Assembly (NCBI GenBank): GCA_964588305.1 | Contig: CAZPOP010000007.1 | Span: forward strand, 61,093 to 125,092 | DNA length: 64,000 bases | Source of the DNA: SM1-73 sp964588305 | GTDB taxonomy: Bacteria > Zixibacteria > MSB-5A5 > SM1-73 | Direction: 5' to 3' | Shown: piece by piece, positions 27,418-34,770 of the stretch | Layout: each line of letters starts with the position of its first letter | Position numbering within the stretch: the first letter of the stretch is position 1 | Notes under the pieces: generated by a model | What the model was told of the DNA's origin: nothing | The model's database searches: none | The model's input: the letters and a program-made list of their open reading frames with translations, nothing else | Translations under genes and position numbers: made by a program

Positions 27418-27464
27418 CCTCTCCCCCTTGATCCCCCTCTCCACACTTGTGGAGAGGGGGAAAG
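27418..27464. repeat. Palindromic repeat, CCCCCTCTCCAC/GTGGAGAGGGGG family
   Basis: Inverted repeat CCCCCTCTCCACACTTGTGG in part, with arms pairing over 12 bases around ACTT. It lies in the yidC-mntP gap (27150-27547), which otherwise shows no gene; I looked for the manganese yybP-ykoY riboswitch there and did not see it. Confidence 0.8.
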
Positions 27465-27547
27465 AGTGGTCGGGCAAAGTGCTTGGCGTACCAAGAATCG
27501 GCGTAAGGATTGACCAACCCTGCAAGACAAGGCGAAAGGGACGCTAG

Positions 27548-28105
27548 ATGGACTTGGTCACAGTTACATTCATAGCCTTTGGGTTGGCAATGGATGCTTT
27601 TGCGGTGTCTATCACCAGCGGAATTACCATAAAACAACTGAGAGTCCATAATGCATTGACGATTGCTGTATTCTTCGGGGGATTTCAGGCTATTATGCCG
27701 GTCGTGGGATGGCTGGCCGGGCTCAGCCTGAGAGATTTTATCTCCGGAATCGATCATTGGATAGCCTTTGGGCTTTTGAGCTTGATCGGGTGCAAAATGA
27801 TTTATGAATCGGTGAAGATGGAATCGGCTGAGAAAACAGTCAACCCGCTGAATATTTATGTTTTGTTGATGCTGTCGGTTGCCACAAGCATCGATGCACT
27901 GGCAGTGGGGGTGAGCTTCGCATTTTTGAAGGTTTCCATTATCACGCCGGTTGTTGTGATCGGAATCGTGACTTTTGGGTTATCTCTTCTTGGGGTTTTT
28001 GTGGGAGACAGATTCGGGCGGTTTTTTGAGAAAAAGATTGAAATCGTGGGAGGATTGATTTTAATTGGGATTGGGATTAAAATAGTGGTTGAGCATTTGA
28101 GTTAG
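27548..28105 (+). CDS. mntP: Manganese efflux pump MntP
   Basis: 185 residues with six hydrophobic segments and the two MntP half-repeats: GLAMDAFAVSITSG near residue 13 and ATSIDALAVGVSFAF in the second half, each with the membrane-embedded Asp thought to carry Mn2+. The family exports manganese from the cytoplasm. Length is typical. The flanks carry large palindromic repeats on both sides, so it appears to be transcribed alone. No riboswitch is evident upstream. Confidence 0.9.
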   Translation: MDLVTVTFIAFGLAMDAFAVSITSGITIKQLRVHNALTIAVFFGGFQAIMPVVGWLAGLSLRDFISGIDHWIAFGLLSLIGCKMIYESVKMESAEKTVNPLNIYVLLMLSVATSIDALAVGVSFAFLKVSIITPVVVIGIVTFGLSLLGVFVGDRFGRFFEKKIEIVGGLILIGIGIKIVVEHLS

Positions 28106-28123
28106 AACAGGGGATTCGTTGTG

Positions 28124-28183
28124 ACCTCTCCCCCTCTGTCCCCCTCTCCACACTCGTGGAGAGGGGGATTAAAGGGGTGAGGT
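28124..28183. repeat. Palindromic repeat, CCCCCTCTCCAC/GTGGAGAGGGGG family
   Basis: Third well-preserved copy. Arms ACCTCTCCCC...CCCCCTCTCCAC and GTGGAGAGGGGG...GGGGTGAGGT around ACTC. It sits just after mntP. Confidence 0.85.
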
Positions 28184-28210
28184 TGATTCACAGAAAGGAG
28201 GAGTTGAATT

Positions 28211-28474
28211 ATGAATGAGGAGCATGGGTCTGATTTTGTGACGGGGATTGTGACATCGATTGTCAGCATGATTATTTTTGTGATCGTGTTTTTTGTGATA
28301 GGCCTGTTTTTAGTGAAGCTTCTGTGGGCCTGGACGATTCCCGATCTTTTCCCGGTTGCCGTTCAGCGCGGCTTTATAGCGGCGGAGCTTTCCTGGCTGA
28401 CTTCCCTTAAGGTAGCCATCTTTGTTGGGCTGTTGGGCGGGATAGCTGGGGCGCGGCGGGGCCGGAGAGAGTAA
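28211..28474 (+). CDS. Small membrane protein of unknown function
   Basis: 87 residues with two strong hydrophobic helices (IVTSIVSMIIFVIVFFVIGLFLV, split here as residues about 13-37, and VAIFVGLLGGIAGA near the end) and a basic C-terminus RRGRRE. AAAGGAGGAG eight bases before the ATG supports a real gene. No family is recognised. It follows mntP by about 105 bases and might be co-expressed. Confidence 0.65.
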   Translation: MNEEHGSDFVTGIVTSIVSMIIFVIVFFVIGLFLVKLLWAWTIPDLFPVAVQRGFIAAELSWLTSLKVAIFVGLLGGIAGARRGRRE

Positions 28475-28490
28475 CTTAGGGGCGAGGCAA

Positions 28491-28652
28491 ATGAGATTGC
28501 CGCGCCCTTCGGGCTCGCCTTGAACCATGTTGGTTCAGGGCTCGCAATGACAGTTGGTGGCGCTTTTTGGGTCTTTGGGCAGGCGGGAATGCAAATGAGA
28601 TTGCTTCGTCGTCCCCCGCCCCGTCGGCAGGGGACGCCTCGCAAAGACAGGT
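28491..28652. repeat. Two copies of the GAGATTGC...CGCAATGACA repeat family in a gene-free stretch
   Basis: Copy one (28491-28552) runs from GCGAGGCAAATGAGATTGC to GCTCGCAATGACA with an internal GAACCATGTTGGTTC palindrome; copy two (28592-28650) runs from GCAAATGAGATTGCTTCG to CGCCTCGCAAAGACA. The whole gap 28475-28869 has no other feature. Confidence 0.6.
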
Positions 28653-28869
28653 AGGGGCGGGCTGGGGTTGTCGTGAGAATCTCGCTTTAGGCGGGATTCT
28701 TGCTCCTGAGCACTGATTCCTGAGCGGTTGGGGGAAGGTTTTTTTCAAAAATGTGTGGATTTCCCTCATCTAAGACGTAAAATTAGTGTAAAGCGAACCA
28801 TATCCCTACCAGACCGAAGCGCGTCGAACGCTGGCAGAGATATTGACGTGCTTCGAGGAGGATAGTCAA

Positions 28870-29295
28870 ATGGAAAAGCATATCAAGGGATTGGCTATTC
28901 TGGCCATTGGTCTGTGTCTTGTTACCTGTCCTCGATGTGGGAAAGAATCGACAAGATCGACTTCTTCTCATCCCATAGTTGGCGAGTGGTCCTGGGTGGA
29001 GTCTTGGGGTGGTTTTGCCGGCGAGCACCGGACCCCCGAAACCGAAGGTTACACCAAGACATATGTTTTTCGGGCGGACCACACTTTCCTTCAATACCGG
29101 AATGATTCCCTGTGTGTGAGTGAAGAATACAGGATTACCGAAAAGGTGGTTTGGCAAAAGGAGAGAGCGAAAGTATTAGAGATTGAAGGGATGATAGACC
29201 AGATCATCGAATTCGAGGGAGACGATACGCTCACACTGATAGGACACGGCGAAGATTGTTTTTCAGAGGTTTTCGTCAGGATAGGCAGCAAATAG
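28870..29295 (+). CDS. Probable lipoprotein with a lipocalin-like beta domain
   Basis: 141 residues from ATG 28870 (GAGGAGGATAG upstream). N-terminal hydrophobic segment GLAILAIGLCLVTCPRCG could be a lipoprotein signal. The rest (HPIVGEWSWVESWGGFAG ... TYVFRADHTFLQYRND) has the pattern of small lipocalin-like domains: a GxW start followed by antiparallel strands. Function unknown. A decayed second copy of its 3' end lies downstream at 29430-29495. Confidence 0.6.
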   Translation: MEKHIKGLAILAIGLCLVTCPRCGKESTRSTSSHPIVGEWSWVESWGGFAGEHRTPETEGYTKTYVFRADHTFLQYRNDSLCVSEEYRITEKVVWQKERAKVLEIEGMIDQIIEFEGDDTLTLIGHGEDCFSEVFVRIGSK

Positions 29296-29329
29296 GAGCT
29301 TCTTTCGACTTCAGGGAAAAGGGGGCGAT

Positions 29330-29420
29330 TTTTGAGGAGGGGGGGATTCCCCCGCCAAGCGGGATCATTGCGATAATTCCGGAAGCGTTCCCGTGCGGGA
29401 AATCCAATTCCCGCACGAAC
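29330..29420. repeat. Cluster of hairpins between the lipoprotein gene and its relic
   Basis: Contains GATTCCCCCGCCAAGCGGG and the inverted repeat GTGCGGGAA ... TTCCCGCAC (29396-29417), the style of the intergenic repeats seen elsewhere. Confidence 0.5.
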
Positions 29421-29429
29421 GAAAAGGAA

Positions 29430-29495
29430 GGGAATGACACGCTCAGGCTGGCAGGACACTGCCATGGTTGCGTCTCAAAGGTCTTCATCTAGGAT
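29430..29495 (+). pseudogene. Relic of the 3' end of the lipocalin-like gene
   Basis: In frame it reads NDTLRLAGHCHGCVSKVFI and stop, matching DDTLTLIGHGEDCFSEVFV at the end of the gene at 28870-29295. The DNA also matches (ACGCTCA, AGGACAC, AGGATAGAC). The rest of the second copy is gone, with hairpin repeats in its place. Confidence 0.65.
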
Positions 29496-29645
29496 AGACA
29501 CGGATTGAGAGATTTCAAAGCGGGATCGATTTTTCGCCTGCTGGCAAAAAGGGGCCATCTTTTCCATGTACAAAACCCAACGACTCTCTTGACAAAGAGC
29601 CTAGATTTGACTATTTTTGTGAGCAAAGCGAATAAGGAGAGTGTC

Positions 29646-30500
29646 ATGAAGATATTCATAAGTTGGTCTGGAGAGTGCAGCAAAGCCTTGGCAGAAGCAC
29701 TGAGGGAATGGTTGCCCGGAGTAATACAAGCAGTGAAACCCTACTTCACGCCGGATGACGTCACAAAAGGTTCACGTTGGAACACCGAGATTTCAAAAGA
29801 GTTGGAGGAATCGCGGGTCGGGCTTATTTGCTTAACTAGGGACAATCTGCGCGAACCTTGGATTATGTTCGAGGCAGGAGCTCTTTCAAAGAATCTGGAC
29901 AAGTCACGAGTGTGTCCAATCCTGTTCGGAGTTGAGCCGACCGACATCAAGGGACCTCTTGTGCAATTCCAGGCCGCGAAATTCAAAAAGGAAGACATAA
30001 AGAAAGTGGTCAAAATGATCAATCGTGAACTGGGCGAAGCGGGTTTGACACAAGGCGTCCTAGATTCGGTCTTTGAAATGTGGTGGCCGAAACTGGACGA
30101 AACCGTAAAAGAGGTGTTATCGGGAGTACACGAGGATAAGGGAAATTCGGTGCGGTCAGAGCGAGATATCCTAGAAGAGATTCTGGCACTGAGTCGATCT
30201 TTGCGGCGAGAACCTCGGGAGGCTAGCCGCTTAATATCACCCGTGCCAGTGGCGGAGTTGATCAGGTCATACAGGTCGATAATTGAAGAAACAAGCAAGA
30301 TGGGGGTCTTGCCCGTGTTCAGGAGTGAGTTGACTAGGATGGGGGACATTGTGGAGTACCTGATTACGCGAGTCGGACCGCATGGAGAGACAGCCTTACG
30401 GGAGAGATACGACGAAGCGAAGCATGTCTTTGCGGAGGCGATGTCTGAGGCAGGGGAGGAAGATAGTAAGTATACAGGACCGGGGGGCTTACCGCTCTAA
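29646..30500 (+). CDS. TIR-domain protein
   Basis: 284 residues from the ATG at 29646 (AAGGAG nine bases upstream). The N-terminal 150 residues form a TIR-like domain: strand MKIFISWSG, then YFTPDDVTKGSRWNTEISKEL, VGLICLTRDNL, and REPWIMFEAGALSK, which contains the glutamate in the position of the TIR NADase active site. The rest is helical and charged, without a known domain. Bacterial TIR proteins usually degrade NAD in antiphage systems or act as signal-making enzymes. No SIR2, SMODS, Argonaute or Thoeris partner is adjacent; an FtsZ-like gene follows after 271 bases. The role in defence is inferred from family only. Confidence 0.83.
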   Translation: MKIFISWSGECSKALAEALREWLPGVIQAVKPYFTPDDVTKGSRWNTEISKELEESRVGLICLTRDNLREPWIMFEAGALSKNLDKSRVCPILFGVEPTDIKGPLVQFQAAKFKKEDIKKVVKMINRELGEAGLTQGVLDSVFEMWWPKLDETVKEVLSGVHEDKGNSVRSERDILEEILALSRSLRREPREASRLISPVPVAELIRSYRSIIEETSKMGVLPVFRSELTRMGDIVEYLITRVGPHGETALRERYDEAKHVFAEAMSEAGEEDSKYTGPGGLPL

Positions 30501-30771
30501 GCCCGTCGAATGGGTGGTAGACCTGCGCACAAAGGGCACTGGTGAGGTGTCCGTGATGGGAAGGGCGAGAGCGTAGTATCGTACGCCACCGAAGCGAGGC
30601 GGGAGAATGTGCGAAGTGTGCAGGTTTTATTTAGGTGACTAGGTCACGCGGGCTAAGCGAGGGGTCAACAGAAGCGCATTTCATTGTCCCTGTGATTATT
30701 GCTAGTATGCGAAGGCAGTGAAGATGGCTTCTGTGCCGACCCCAAAACTGTTTAGGAGGCATACACGGACA
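30501..30771. other. Spacer between TIR gene and ftsZ-like gene
   Basis: No gene seen. It holds an inverted repeat GTGAC-TAG-GTCAC at 30633-30645, which might be an operator, and AGGAGG before the ftsZ-like start. No clear -35/-10 pair. Confidence 0.45.
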
Positions 30772-31893
30772 ATGTCTTTCGAATCGAACATTAGTTACGA
30801 GAATTTCGCCAAGGTTAAAGTGGTTGGCGTGGGGGGCGCGGGTGGGAACGCTGTTAACCGAATGATAGAGGTTGGGCTCTCTGGGGTAGATTTCATTGCC
30901 GTCAACACTGATGCACAGGATCTGGAGTCCAGCAAAGCTGCTCACAAAGTGCTGATCGGAAGTCGTCTGACCAGAGGATTGGGAGCTGGAGCTGATCCGG
31001 AGATCGGGAGAAAAGCGATCGAAGAGGATCGCGAACTGGTGGCAAGGTCCTTGGTCGGCGCGAATATGGTCTTCATTATTGCGGGCATGGGTGGGGGAAC
31101 GGGAACTGGGGCAGCCCCTCTAGTTGCGCAGATCGCCAAGGAACAAGGTGCTTTAACCGTCGCGGTGGTCACTGAGCCCTATCATTTCGAAGGGAAGAAG
31201 AGAATGAACCGCGCACTTATGGGGATCGAAAAGCTCAAGAATAGTGCGGATACGTTGATCGTCATTACCAATGAGGAACTTCTGAGTAAGGCTAGTCCGG
31301 ACACTAAACTTACTCAAGCATTTGAACTGTCGGATGAAGAGATTGCCAAAATAGTCAGTAAGGCAGTTGCGACACTCATCACCGATATTGCTAATTTGAT
31401 GACAGTCCCCGGTCTCATAAACTTAGACTTTGCGGATGTTAAGGCGGTGATGGCGCAAAGAGGAGATGCGCTGTTCGGTCTCGGGCATGGATCCGGTGAA
31501 GAAGCGGCCAGAAAGGCTACCACTCAGGCTATCTCCGGTCTCCGTCGGGGAACTATCCCCTTAGAGGGAGCCAGAGGGGTTTTGATTAACATCACTGGGG
31601 GCAAGAGTATGAGCTTGCCCCAAGTAAACGAGGTTGCCCGTTTGATAACCGAGGCAGTGGGGGCGGAGGCCAATATTGTCTTCGGAGCGGTGGTAGATGA
31701 AACGCTTGGGGACGAGATAAGGGTGACCGTGATAGCTAGCGCACCTGGTAAGCCCGTCAAGATACGAGACGAGACACGCGTCGAGATGCCAGAGCGACCA
31801 CGAAAGACCATTTCGTTTGAATTGGACGATTTAGATATCCCAACCTTTATTAGAAAAGGGGCTGGTTCTACTAAACTGGATGAGGAAAAATAA
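30772..31893 (+). CDS. Divergent FtsZ-like GTPase
   Basis: 373 residues from the ATG at 30772 (AGGAGG twelve bases upstream). Tubulin/FtsZ fold: GVGGAGGNAVNRM, signature GMGGGTGTGAAP, T7 synergy loop with N-L-D-F-A-D intact, so GTP hydrolysis on polymerisation is likely. Helix H7 differs: instead of the usual VLRQGVQGIS it has EEIAKIVSKAVATLI, and the usual AISSPLLE segment is ISGLRRGTIPLE. The C-terminal DDLDIPTFIRK resembles the tail that binds FtsA/SepF. It is not in a division (dcw) cluster: a TIR gene precedes it and a membrane protein starts on the very next base after its stop. I infer an accessory paralogue; if no other ftsZ exists it would be the main one. Confidence 0.88.
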   Translation: MSFESNISYENFAKVKVVGVGGAGGNAVNRMIEVGLSGVDFIAVNTDAQDLESSKAAHKVLIGSRLTRGLGAGADPEIGRKAIEEDRELVARSLVGANMVFIIAGMGGGTGTGAAPLVAQIAKEQGALTVAVVTEPYHFEGKKRMNRALMGIEKLKNSADTLIVITNEELLSKASPDTKLTQAFELSDEEIAKIVSKAVATLITDIANLMTVPGLINLDFADVKAVMAQRGDALFGLGHGSGEEAARKATTQAISGLRRGTIPLEGARGVLINITGGKSMSLPQVNEVARLITEAVGAEANIVFGAVVDETLGDEIRVTVIASAPGKPVKIRDETRVEMPERPRKTISFELDDLDIPTFIRKGAGSTKLDEEK

Positions 31894-32541
31894 TTGGTTT
31901 TTGTATCCGTCTCAATAGGATTTGTTATAGCTTTCGCTGACATCTTTAGTCGTTACCCACGCAAGAGCCCACCAGATATATTCTGTATGCCCTTTTTCTG
32001 CTTCATGATTTTGAACGGAGCTCTAGCAGCCTTAACTTACTATTTGCTTCCGATAATCTGGAGCCACTTTGAATATTCTACTAGTAATGCCTTGAGAGCT
32101 GTAATAGCCGGATTAAGTTATGCTTTAATCCTAAAATCAAAGCTTTTCACGATTAAATTGGAAAGGCAAGAATTATCGGTGGGACCAGCGTTTATTTATG
32201 ATTCTCTCTCTAACTATTTCTTGCGGAATGTAGCGCAATCTTTGGATGAAAAAGAATGGCGCTATGCAGCGGAAATAGCTCAAATATTCCCCGAATTGGA
32301 AACATACATATTGGCAGTTAACACCGTCTGGATGAGTAAGAAGAAAAATATTCACAACCAACTTGAACAAGAAGATGTCCAGCGGTTAAAAAGTCTTCGG
32401 AATCAGATAATTGTACTCTCAAACAGAGATACAATAAACTGCCCCATTGACCACAGAGTTGCTCAAGCTGCGCTCTTGTTGCTACGTCATTTCGGAAGCA
32501 AATCAAAAGTAAATAGTCTATTGAGCCTCTTTGTCTCCTAG
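31894..32541 (+). CDS. Membrane protein coupled to the FtsZ-like gene
   Basis: 215 residues beginning at TTG directly after the ftsZ-like stop codon, with GAGG eight bases upstream inside the previous gene. The first 100 residues hold about three hydrophobic segments (VSIGFVIAFADIF; MPFFCFMILNGALAALTYYLLPIIW, split; ALRAVIAGLSYALIL). The remaining part is soluble, helical, with LERQELSVGPAFIYD and LLLLRHFGSKSKVNSLL. No known family is recognised. Zero spacing to the upstream gene strongly suggests that the two work together, for example as membrane anchor and filament. Confidence 0.7.
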   Translation: MVFVSVSIGFVIAFADIFSRYPRKSPPDIFCMPFFCFMILNGALAALTYYLLPIIWSHFEYSTSNALRAVIAGLSYALILKSKLFTIKLERQELSVGPAFIYDSLSNYFLRNVAQSLDEKEWRYAAEIAQIFPELETYILAVNTVWMSKKKNIHNQLEQEDVQRLKSLRNQIIVLSNRDTINCPIDHRVAQAALLLLRHFGSKSKVNSLLSLFVS

Positions 32542-32573
32542 CGCCTTGGATGCATAAATCTTAGTCCAGCAAA

Positions 32574-33092
32574 TCAAGCATGCCGTCGGTGGCGGAGGAG
32601 GGGCTGAAAAAGGATGCGGTCGAGGGCGCCGGTGACAAGTAAGACCAATATTCCAACAATAAGTAAGCTCAGGTTTCCGTTTAAAGCGGCTACAAGGTTC
32701 TTCCCCGCTTCAAAAAGCCACGTGCCGATTTCATGCGGCAGGGGAATTTGGGTGAGCCTCTCCCCCAGTGAGCTTAAATTCAGATAATACAAGGACGCAA
32801 ACGCAGTTATAAGAATCGCCAGAATCCCTAAGAGAAGATCAGAATAATCGAAGCCGGATTCGGTTTTTGGGGCCAGTGGAAGCTTGGCAACGACGGATTT
32901 AGCAAAGGTTCTGGGAAGATCAAAACCCTGATCCTGCCTTAGCCCCACATACAAGCTTTGATACTGCTTGACAGCCACCCTGCAAGACTCGCAGGTCTCC
33001 AGGTGCGCTTCTGCGAATATTCTGCCTTGGTGCGAAAGATTGCCATCCAGATAGTCCTGGATTTCCTCATCGGTTAAATGTGTCACAGGCAT
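32574..33092 (-). CDS. Anti-sigma factor with zinc-binding domain and two membrane helices
   Basis: 172 residues. N-terminal zinc anti-sigma domain: HLTDEEIQDYLDGNLS then HLETCESC (HxxxCxxC). Two hydrophobic helices follow (LLLGILAILITAFASLYYL and LSLLIVGILVLLVTGAL). It should hold the ECF sigma factor encoded just upstream at the membrane until a signal arrives. Its start overlaps the sigma gene by ten bases. Confidence 0.88.
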   Translation of the reverse strand: MPVTHLTDEEIQDYLDGNLSHQGRIFAEAHLETCESCRVAVKQYQSLYVGLRQDQGFDLPRTFAKSVVAKLPLAPKTESGFDYSDLLLGILAILITAFASLYYLNLSSLGERLTQIPLPHEIGTWLFEAGKNLVAALNGNLSLLIVGILVLLVTGALDRILFQPLLRHRRHA

Positions 33093-33655
33093 AAATCCTC
33101 CGGTTGATATTTCGCCATTAGCCTTTCCTTCAAAAGCTTTCTTGCCCGAAACAAGTAGCTCTTTATCGTGCCTTCGGGCATCTGCATAATCTCGGTGATC
33201 TGACTGTAGCTCAGATCGTCCAGATGATAGAGCGTCAGAATGGTCCGAAAATGAATTGGCATTTTGTCGATCTCGTTCTGCAATCTTTGGGAAACGTCGT
33301 TTCTCTCTGCGTGTTCGTCAGGAAGCATGTCCTTTGCCGGATAGCTGTCCAGAGTCTTTTCCTCCGGTGAGCAATCGTCGAATAAAGGAACCCTTTTCTT
33401 CTCCAGATAGTTGATGCAGGTGTTATAGGCGATCCGGGCAATCCAGGTGGAGAGCTTGGATTCGAATTGAAATCCTTTCAGGTTCTGATAGACTTTCATA
33501 AAGACATCCTGACAGATCTCCTCGCGGTCTGCGACGTTGGAGATCATTCGAAATACCATATGGCTGACCAGTCGCTGGTATTCTTCGATCAAAGACTCGA
33601 ATGCCCTGGTGTTGCCGGCCAGTATTTTCCTTACAAGGCGTTTGTCATCTGCCAT
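33083..33655 (-). CDS. ECF (extracytoplasmic function) RNA polymerase sigma factor
   Basis: 190 residues with region 2 (NTRAFESLIEEYQRLV ... REEICQDVFMKVYQNL ... KLSTWIARIAYNTCINYL) and region 4 helix-turn-helix (MPIHFRTILTLYHLDDLSYSQITEIMQMPEGTIKSYLFRARK, given over two motifs). A RpoE-like sigma regulated by the overlapping anti-sigma gene. A motif TGCAACA-N16-TGTCTTA stands 19 bases before the start codon and recurs before the gene at 34140, so self-activation is likely. Confidence 0.92.
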   Translation of the reverse strand: MADDKRLVRKILAGNTRAFESLIEEYQRLVSHMVFRMISNVADREEICQDVFMKVYQNLKGFQFESKLSTWIARIAYNTCINYLEKKRVPLFDDCSPEEKTLDSYPAKDMLPDEHAERNDVSQRLQNEIDKMPIHFRTILTLYHLDDLSYSQITEIMQMPEGTIKSYLFRARKLLKERLMAKYQPEDLCL

Positions 33656-33673
33656 GGCGTTTTTCCTATAATG

Positions 33674-33703
33674 TAAGACAACCTGAAAAGGAAAAATGTT
33701 GCA
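33674..33703 (-). promoter_or_regulatory. Putative ECF-dependent promoter of the sigma gene
   Basis: Minus strand TGCAACA, 16 bases, TGTCTTA. The AAC (-35) and GTC (-10) words are typical of ECF promoters. Same elements at identical spacing occur at 34055-34084. Confidence 0.65.
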
Positions 33704-33732
33704 GTTTTTTTTGGGGGGTGTTTGGAAAGACG

Positions 33733-33756
33733 AGCACCTAACTCAAGTTAGGTGCT
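33733..33756. repeat. Perfect 11-base hairpin
   Basis: AGCACCTAACT, CA, AGTTAGGTGCT. It lies between the ECF promoter and the D-type repeat; no T-run follows. Confidence 0.55.
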
Positions 33757-33772
33757 GGAGAGCCCTCCCCCG

Positions 33773-33820
33773 GCAAAGGCCCCCGGTCAAGCTGAAGCTT
33801 GACACTCCGGAAAGGCGTTT
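33773..33820. repeat. Dispersed repeat D, copy 1
   Basis: 48 bases from GCAAAGGCCCC to AAAGGCGTTT with the inner palindrome GTCAAGC-TGAA-GCTTGAC. It matches copy 2 (33991-34038) at 47 of 48 positions by eye. Confidence 0.85.
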
Positions 33821-33990
33821 CTCCGTTTGGCTTTCTAAACCGTTCTGTGTTCGAGAGATTGATGAAACGCTTCTGGGAAACTGGGTGGTTCCCGGCAGGT
33901 CGGAGGGCCTGGCGGACACAGACACCAGCCGGGCAAGGTGCCCGGCCTACGAAATTCAAAGTCTTTCGGTGTCGAAGGACCCCCAGCCCC

Positions 33991-34038
33991 GCAAAGGGCC
34001 CCGGTCAAGCTGAAGCTTGACACTCCGGAAAGGCGTTT
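33991..34038. repeat. Dispersed repeat D, copy 2
   Basis: Second near-identical copy, preceded by CCCCCAGCCCC and a GGGCAAGGTGCCCGGCCTAC module (33930-33951) that resembles GGGCAGGGGTGCCCGGTCTAC at about 41800-41820. The 33704-34054 stretch has no gene. Confidence 0.85.
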
Positions 34039-34054
34039 TTTTGTTGTGATTTGA

Positions 34055-34084
34055 TGCAACATTCTTTCAGCATGATCTGTCTAA
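34055..34084 (+). promoter_or_regulatory. Putative ECF-dependent promoter of the 34140 gene
   Basis: TGCAACA (34055-34061), 16 bases, TGTCTAA (34078-34084), 55 bases before the start codon. Same spacing and words as the sigma gene's promoter. Confidence 0.65.
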
Positions 34085-34139
34085 TGCAAGTGAAAAGTAG
34101 ATTGGTGAAACAGAAAACCCAAAACGAAAGGAGAAACCC

Positions 34140-34511
34140 ATGTCACCGTGGGAAGCAATGATCCCGGTTGCGATGTTTATCGTGTTCGCTGCCATCGTGA
34201 AGTTCATAGTAGACAGCAGCACCAGGAAGAAGCTGATAGAAAAGGGTCTGGTGGATGAAAAGGTCAAGCATCTTTTTCCCGAGAAGCCTAAACCCCAGCC
34301 TCTTACCTCATTGAAGTGGGGCATGGTTTGTATCGGCGTAGGAATCGCACTTCTCGTCGGCCGACTTGCTCCGTACGATTTACGGGAGGAAGTCACGATC
34401 GGTGCCATGTTTGTATTGGCGGGTCTGGCTTTGGTCATTTACTATTTCATGGCCAGCCGGAAGTCCAAGAAGCCTAATGAGGAGAATGAGCAAGGGCAGT
34501 CGATGTCTTGA
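34140..34511 (+). CDS. Small membrane protein (DUF6249-like), likely ECF target
   Basis: 123 residues. N-terminal helix (MIPVAMFIVFAAIVKFIVD), then the cytoplasmic motif TRKKLIEKGLVDEKVKHLF, and two further hydrophobic helices (LKWGMVCIGVGIALLVG, GAMFVLAGLALVIYYFM). The order 'membrane helix - RxxLIEKGLxxE - two helices' is typical of small proteins encoded next to ECF sigma factors in Bacteroidota-like bacteria. AAAGGAG precedes the ATG. It is preceded by the ECF motif and lies opposite the sigma/anti-sigma pair, so it is probably part of the response. Confidence 0.75.
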   Translation: MSPWEAMIPVAMFIVFAAIVKFIVDSSTRKKLIEKGLVDEKVKHLFPEKPKPQPLTSLKWGMVCIGVGIALLVGRLAPYDLREEVTIGAMFVLAGLALVIYYFMASRKSKKPNEENEQGQSMS

Positions 34512-34620
34512 GGCGTTGAGACCGAGAAGGGATGAGGATTAGGGGAAGTGGACGTGGGGATTTCGCAGGCTGAAGGGCAACAACTTTTTGATTTGACGAA
34601 TTCTTAACTGCGTTTGGATT

Positions 34621-34668
34621 GGAGTGCGGAAGCAAAGCTTCCGCAGCGCAAGCAAGCTTGCGCACTCC
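34621..34668. repeat. Double-hairpin dispersed repeat
   Basis: Outer arms GGAGTGC/GCACTCC enclosing GGAAGC-AAA-GCTTCC and GCGCAAGC-AA-GCTTGCGC. The same outer words occur inside the 136-base element at 41347-41482. Confidence 0.8.
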
Positions 34669-34770
34669 GCTTCTTGCCCTTTTTGAGATCGTCAACATAA
34701 TCAGTTGATAACCATAAGTCTGCGGCTACAAAAACACGATCTTTTTGCACGATGGGCGGTCATTGGAGGA

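Noticed and set aside
27150..27547. Manganese-sensing yybP-ykoY riboswitch before mntP
   Set aside because: I looked for its conserved loops and saw none; the gap mainly holds a palindromic repeat.
29646..30500. Thoeris or CBASS system around the TIR gene
   Set aside because: No SIR2-like ThsA, cyclase or SAVED partner is adjacent; only an FtsZ-like gene follows.
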